Assembly (NCBI GenBank): GCA_030655735.1
Contig: JAUSPK010000174.1
Coordinates: forward strand, 1-6,298
Direction: 5' to 3'
DNA from: Syntrophales bacterium
GTDB taxonomy: Bacteria; Desulfobacterota; Syntrophia; Syntrophales; UBA2210
DNA: 6,298 nt
Shown: piece by piece, positions 6,280 to 6,298 of the stretch
How positions within the stretch are numbered: position 1 is the stretch's first letter
Layout: every line of letters starts with the position of its first letter
The notes under the pieces: generated by a model
The model's database searches: none
What the model was told of the DNA's origin: nothing
The model's input: only the letters and a program-made list of their open reading frames with translations
Made by a program: the position numbers and the translations under genes

Positions 6280-6298
6280 GAGGTGAGCGGCGGACGTG
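6278..6298 (+). promoter_or_regulatory. Ribosome binding site and GTG start of a divergent gene leaving the window
   Basis: AGGAGGTGA (6278-6286) is a near-complete match to the anti-Shine-Dalgarno sequence and lies 9 nt before GTG 6296-6298, the last codon of the window. A plus-strand gene divergent from the ATPase operon probably begins here or within a few codons beyond. Its product cannot be seen. A possible promoter is TTGTCC (6208-6213), a 17-nt spacer and TATGTC (6231-6236), but the match is weak. Confidence 0.45.

Larger units (their letters stand above)
5913..6295. other. Intergenic control region between the ATPase operon and a divergent start
   Basis: About 383 bp without a convincing gene, clearly richer in A and T than the coding part, especially 6061-6210. 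It contains two minus-strand promoter candidates (6093-6122 and 6014-6022), a 16-bp near-palindrome (6093-6108), a pair of 16-bp direct repeats (6115-6130 and 6188-6203), a small inverted repeat near the right edge (6247-6279), and a doubtful 28-codon reading frame (6023-5937). I see no tRNA, no convincing terminator (a T-run at 6132-6139 lacks a hairpin), and no recognisable remnant of the small stalk subunit H/G. The layout suggests divergent transcription, with the ATPase operon leftward and another gene rightward. Confidence 0.7.

Overview
The window holds one coherent locus: most of an operon for a bacterial V/A-type (archaeal-type, vacuolar-like) rotary ATPase. All six genes lie on the minus strand and read from right to left. 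In transcription order they are subunits I (5912-3909), K (3894-3424), E (3410-2814), C (2817-1780), F (1783-1436) and A (1376-1). Subunit A is cut by the left edge after 458 codons. The order I-K-E-C-F-A is the classic one for this enzyme, so subunits B and D are expected just beyond position 1. The genes are tightly packed: 14- and 13-nt gaps for I/K and K/E, 4-nt stop/start overlaps for E/C and C/F, and a 59-nt gap before A. This points to one mRNA with translational coupling.

How the genes work together: A forms the nucleotide-hydrolysing head with B (off-window). C, F and the missing D make the central shaft. E is a peripheral stalk. I is the membrane stator with the ion half-channels. 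K is the rotor-ring proteolipid. K is the 156-residue, four-helix kind with one ion-binding glutamate. By my recollection of the Enterococcus hirae NtpK sequence, it keeps every sodium-coordinating residue of that protein, so I predict a Na+-coupled machine. The double-hairpin K with a single carboxylate favours ATP-driven pumping, although synthesis cannot be excluded from sequence.

The right end (5913-6295) is an AT-richer intergenic region. It carries two possible sigma70-like promoters for the ATPase operon, a 16-bp near-palindrome on one -10 element, and a pair of 16-bp direct repeats 73 bp apart. At the extreme right edge a strong plus-strand Shine-Dalgarno sequence leads to a GTG, suggesting a divergent gene that starts as the window ends. 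No gene for the small partner stalk subunit (H/G) lies just upstream of I, where some related operons keep it.

The organism looks like a bacterium with moderately high G+C in its genes, clear Shine-Dalgarno sites, sigma70-like promoter elements and frequent use of AGG/AGA/ATA codons. A syntrophic or anaerobic lineage such as Desulfobacterota or a clostridial relative would fit, but I cannot place it from this sequence. I see no mobile element, CRISPR array, tRNA or rRNA. Apart from details in the control region and the ion site, this is a conventional operon and not an obviously new system.
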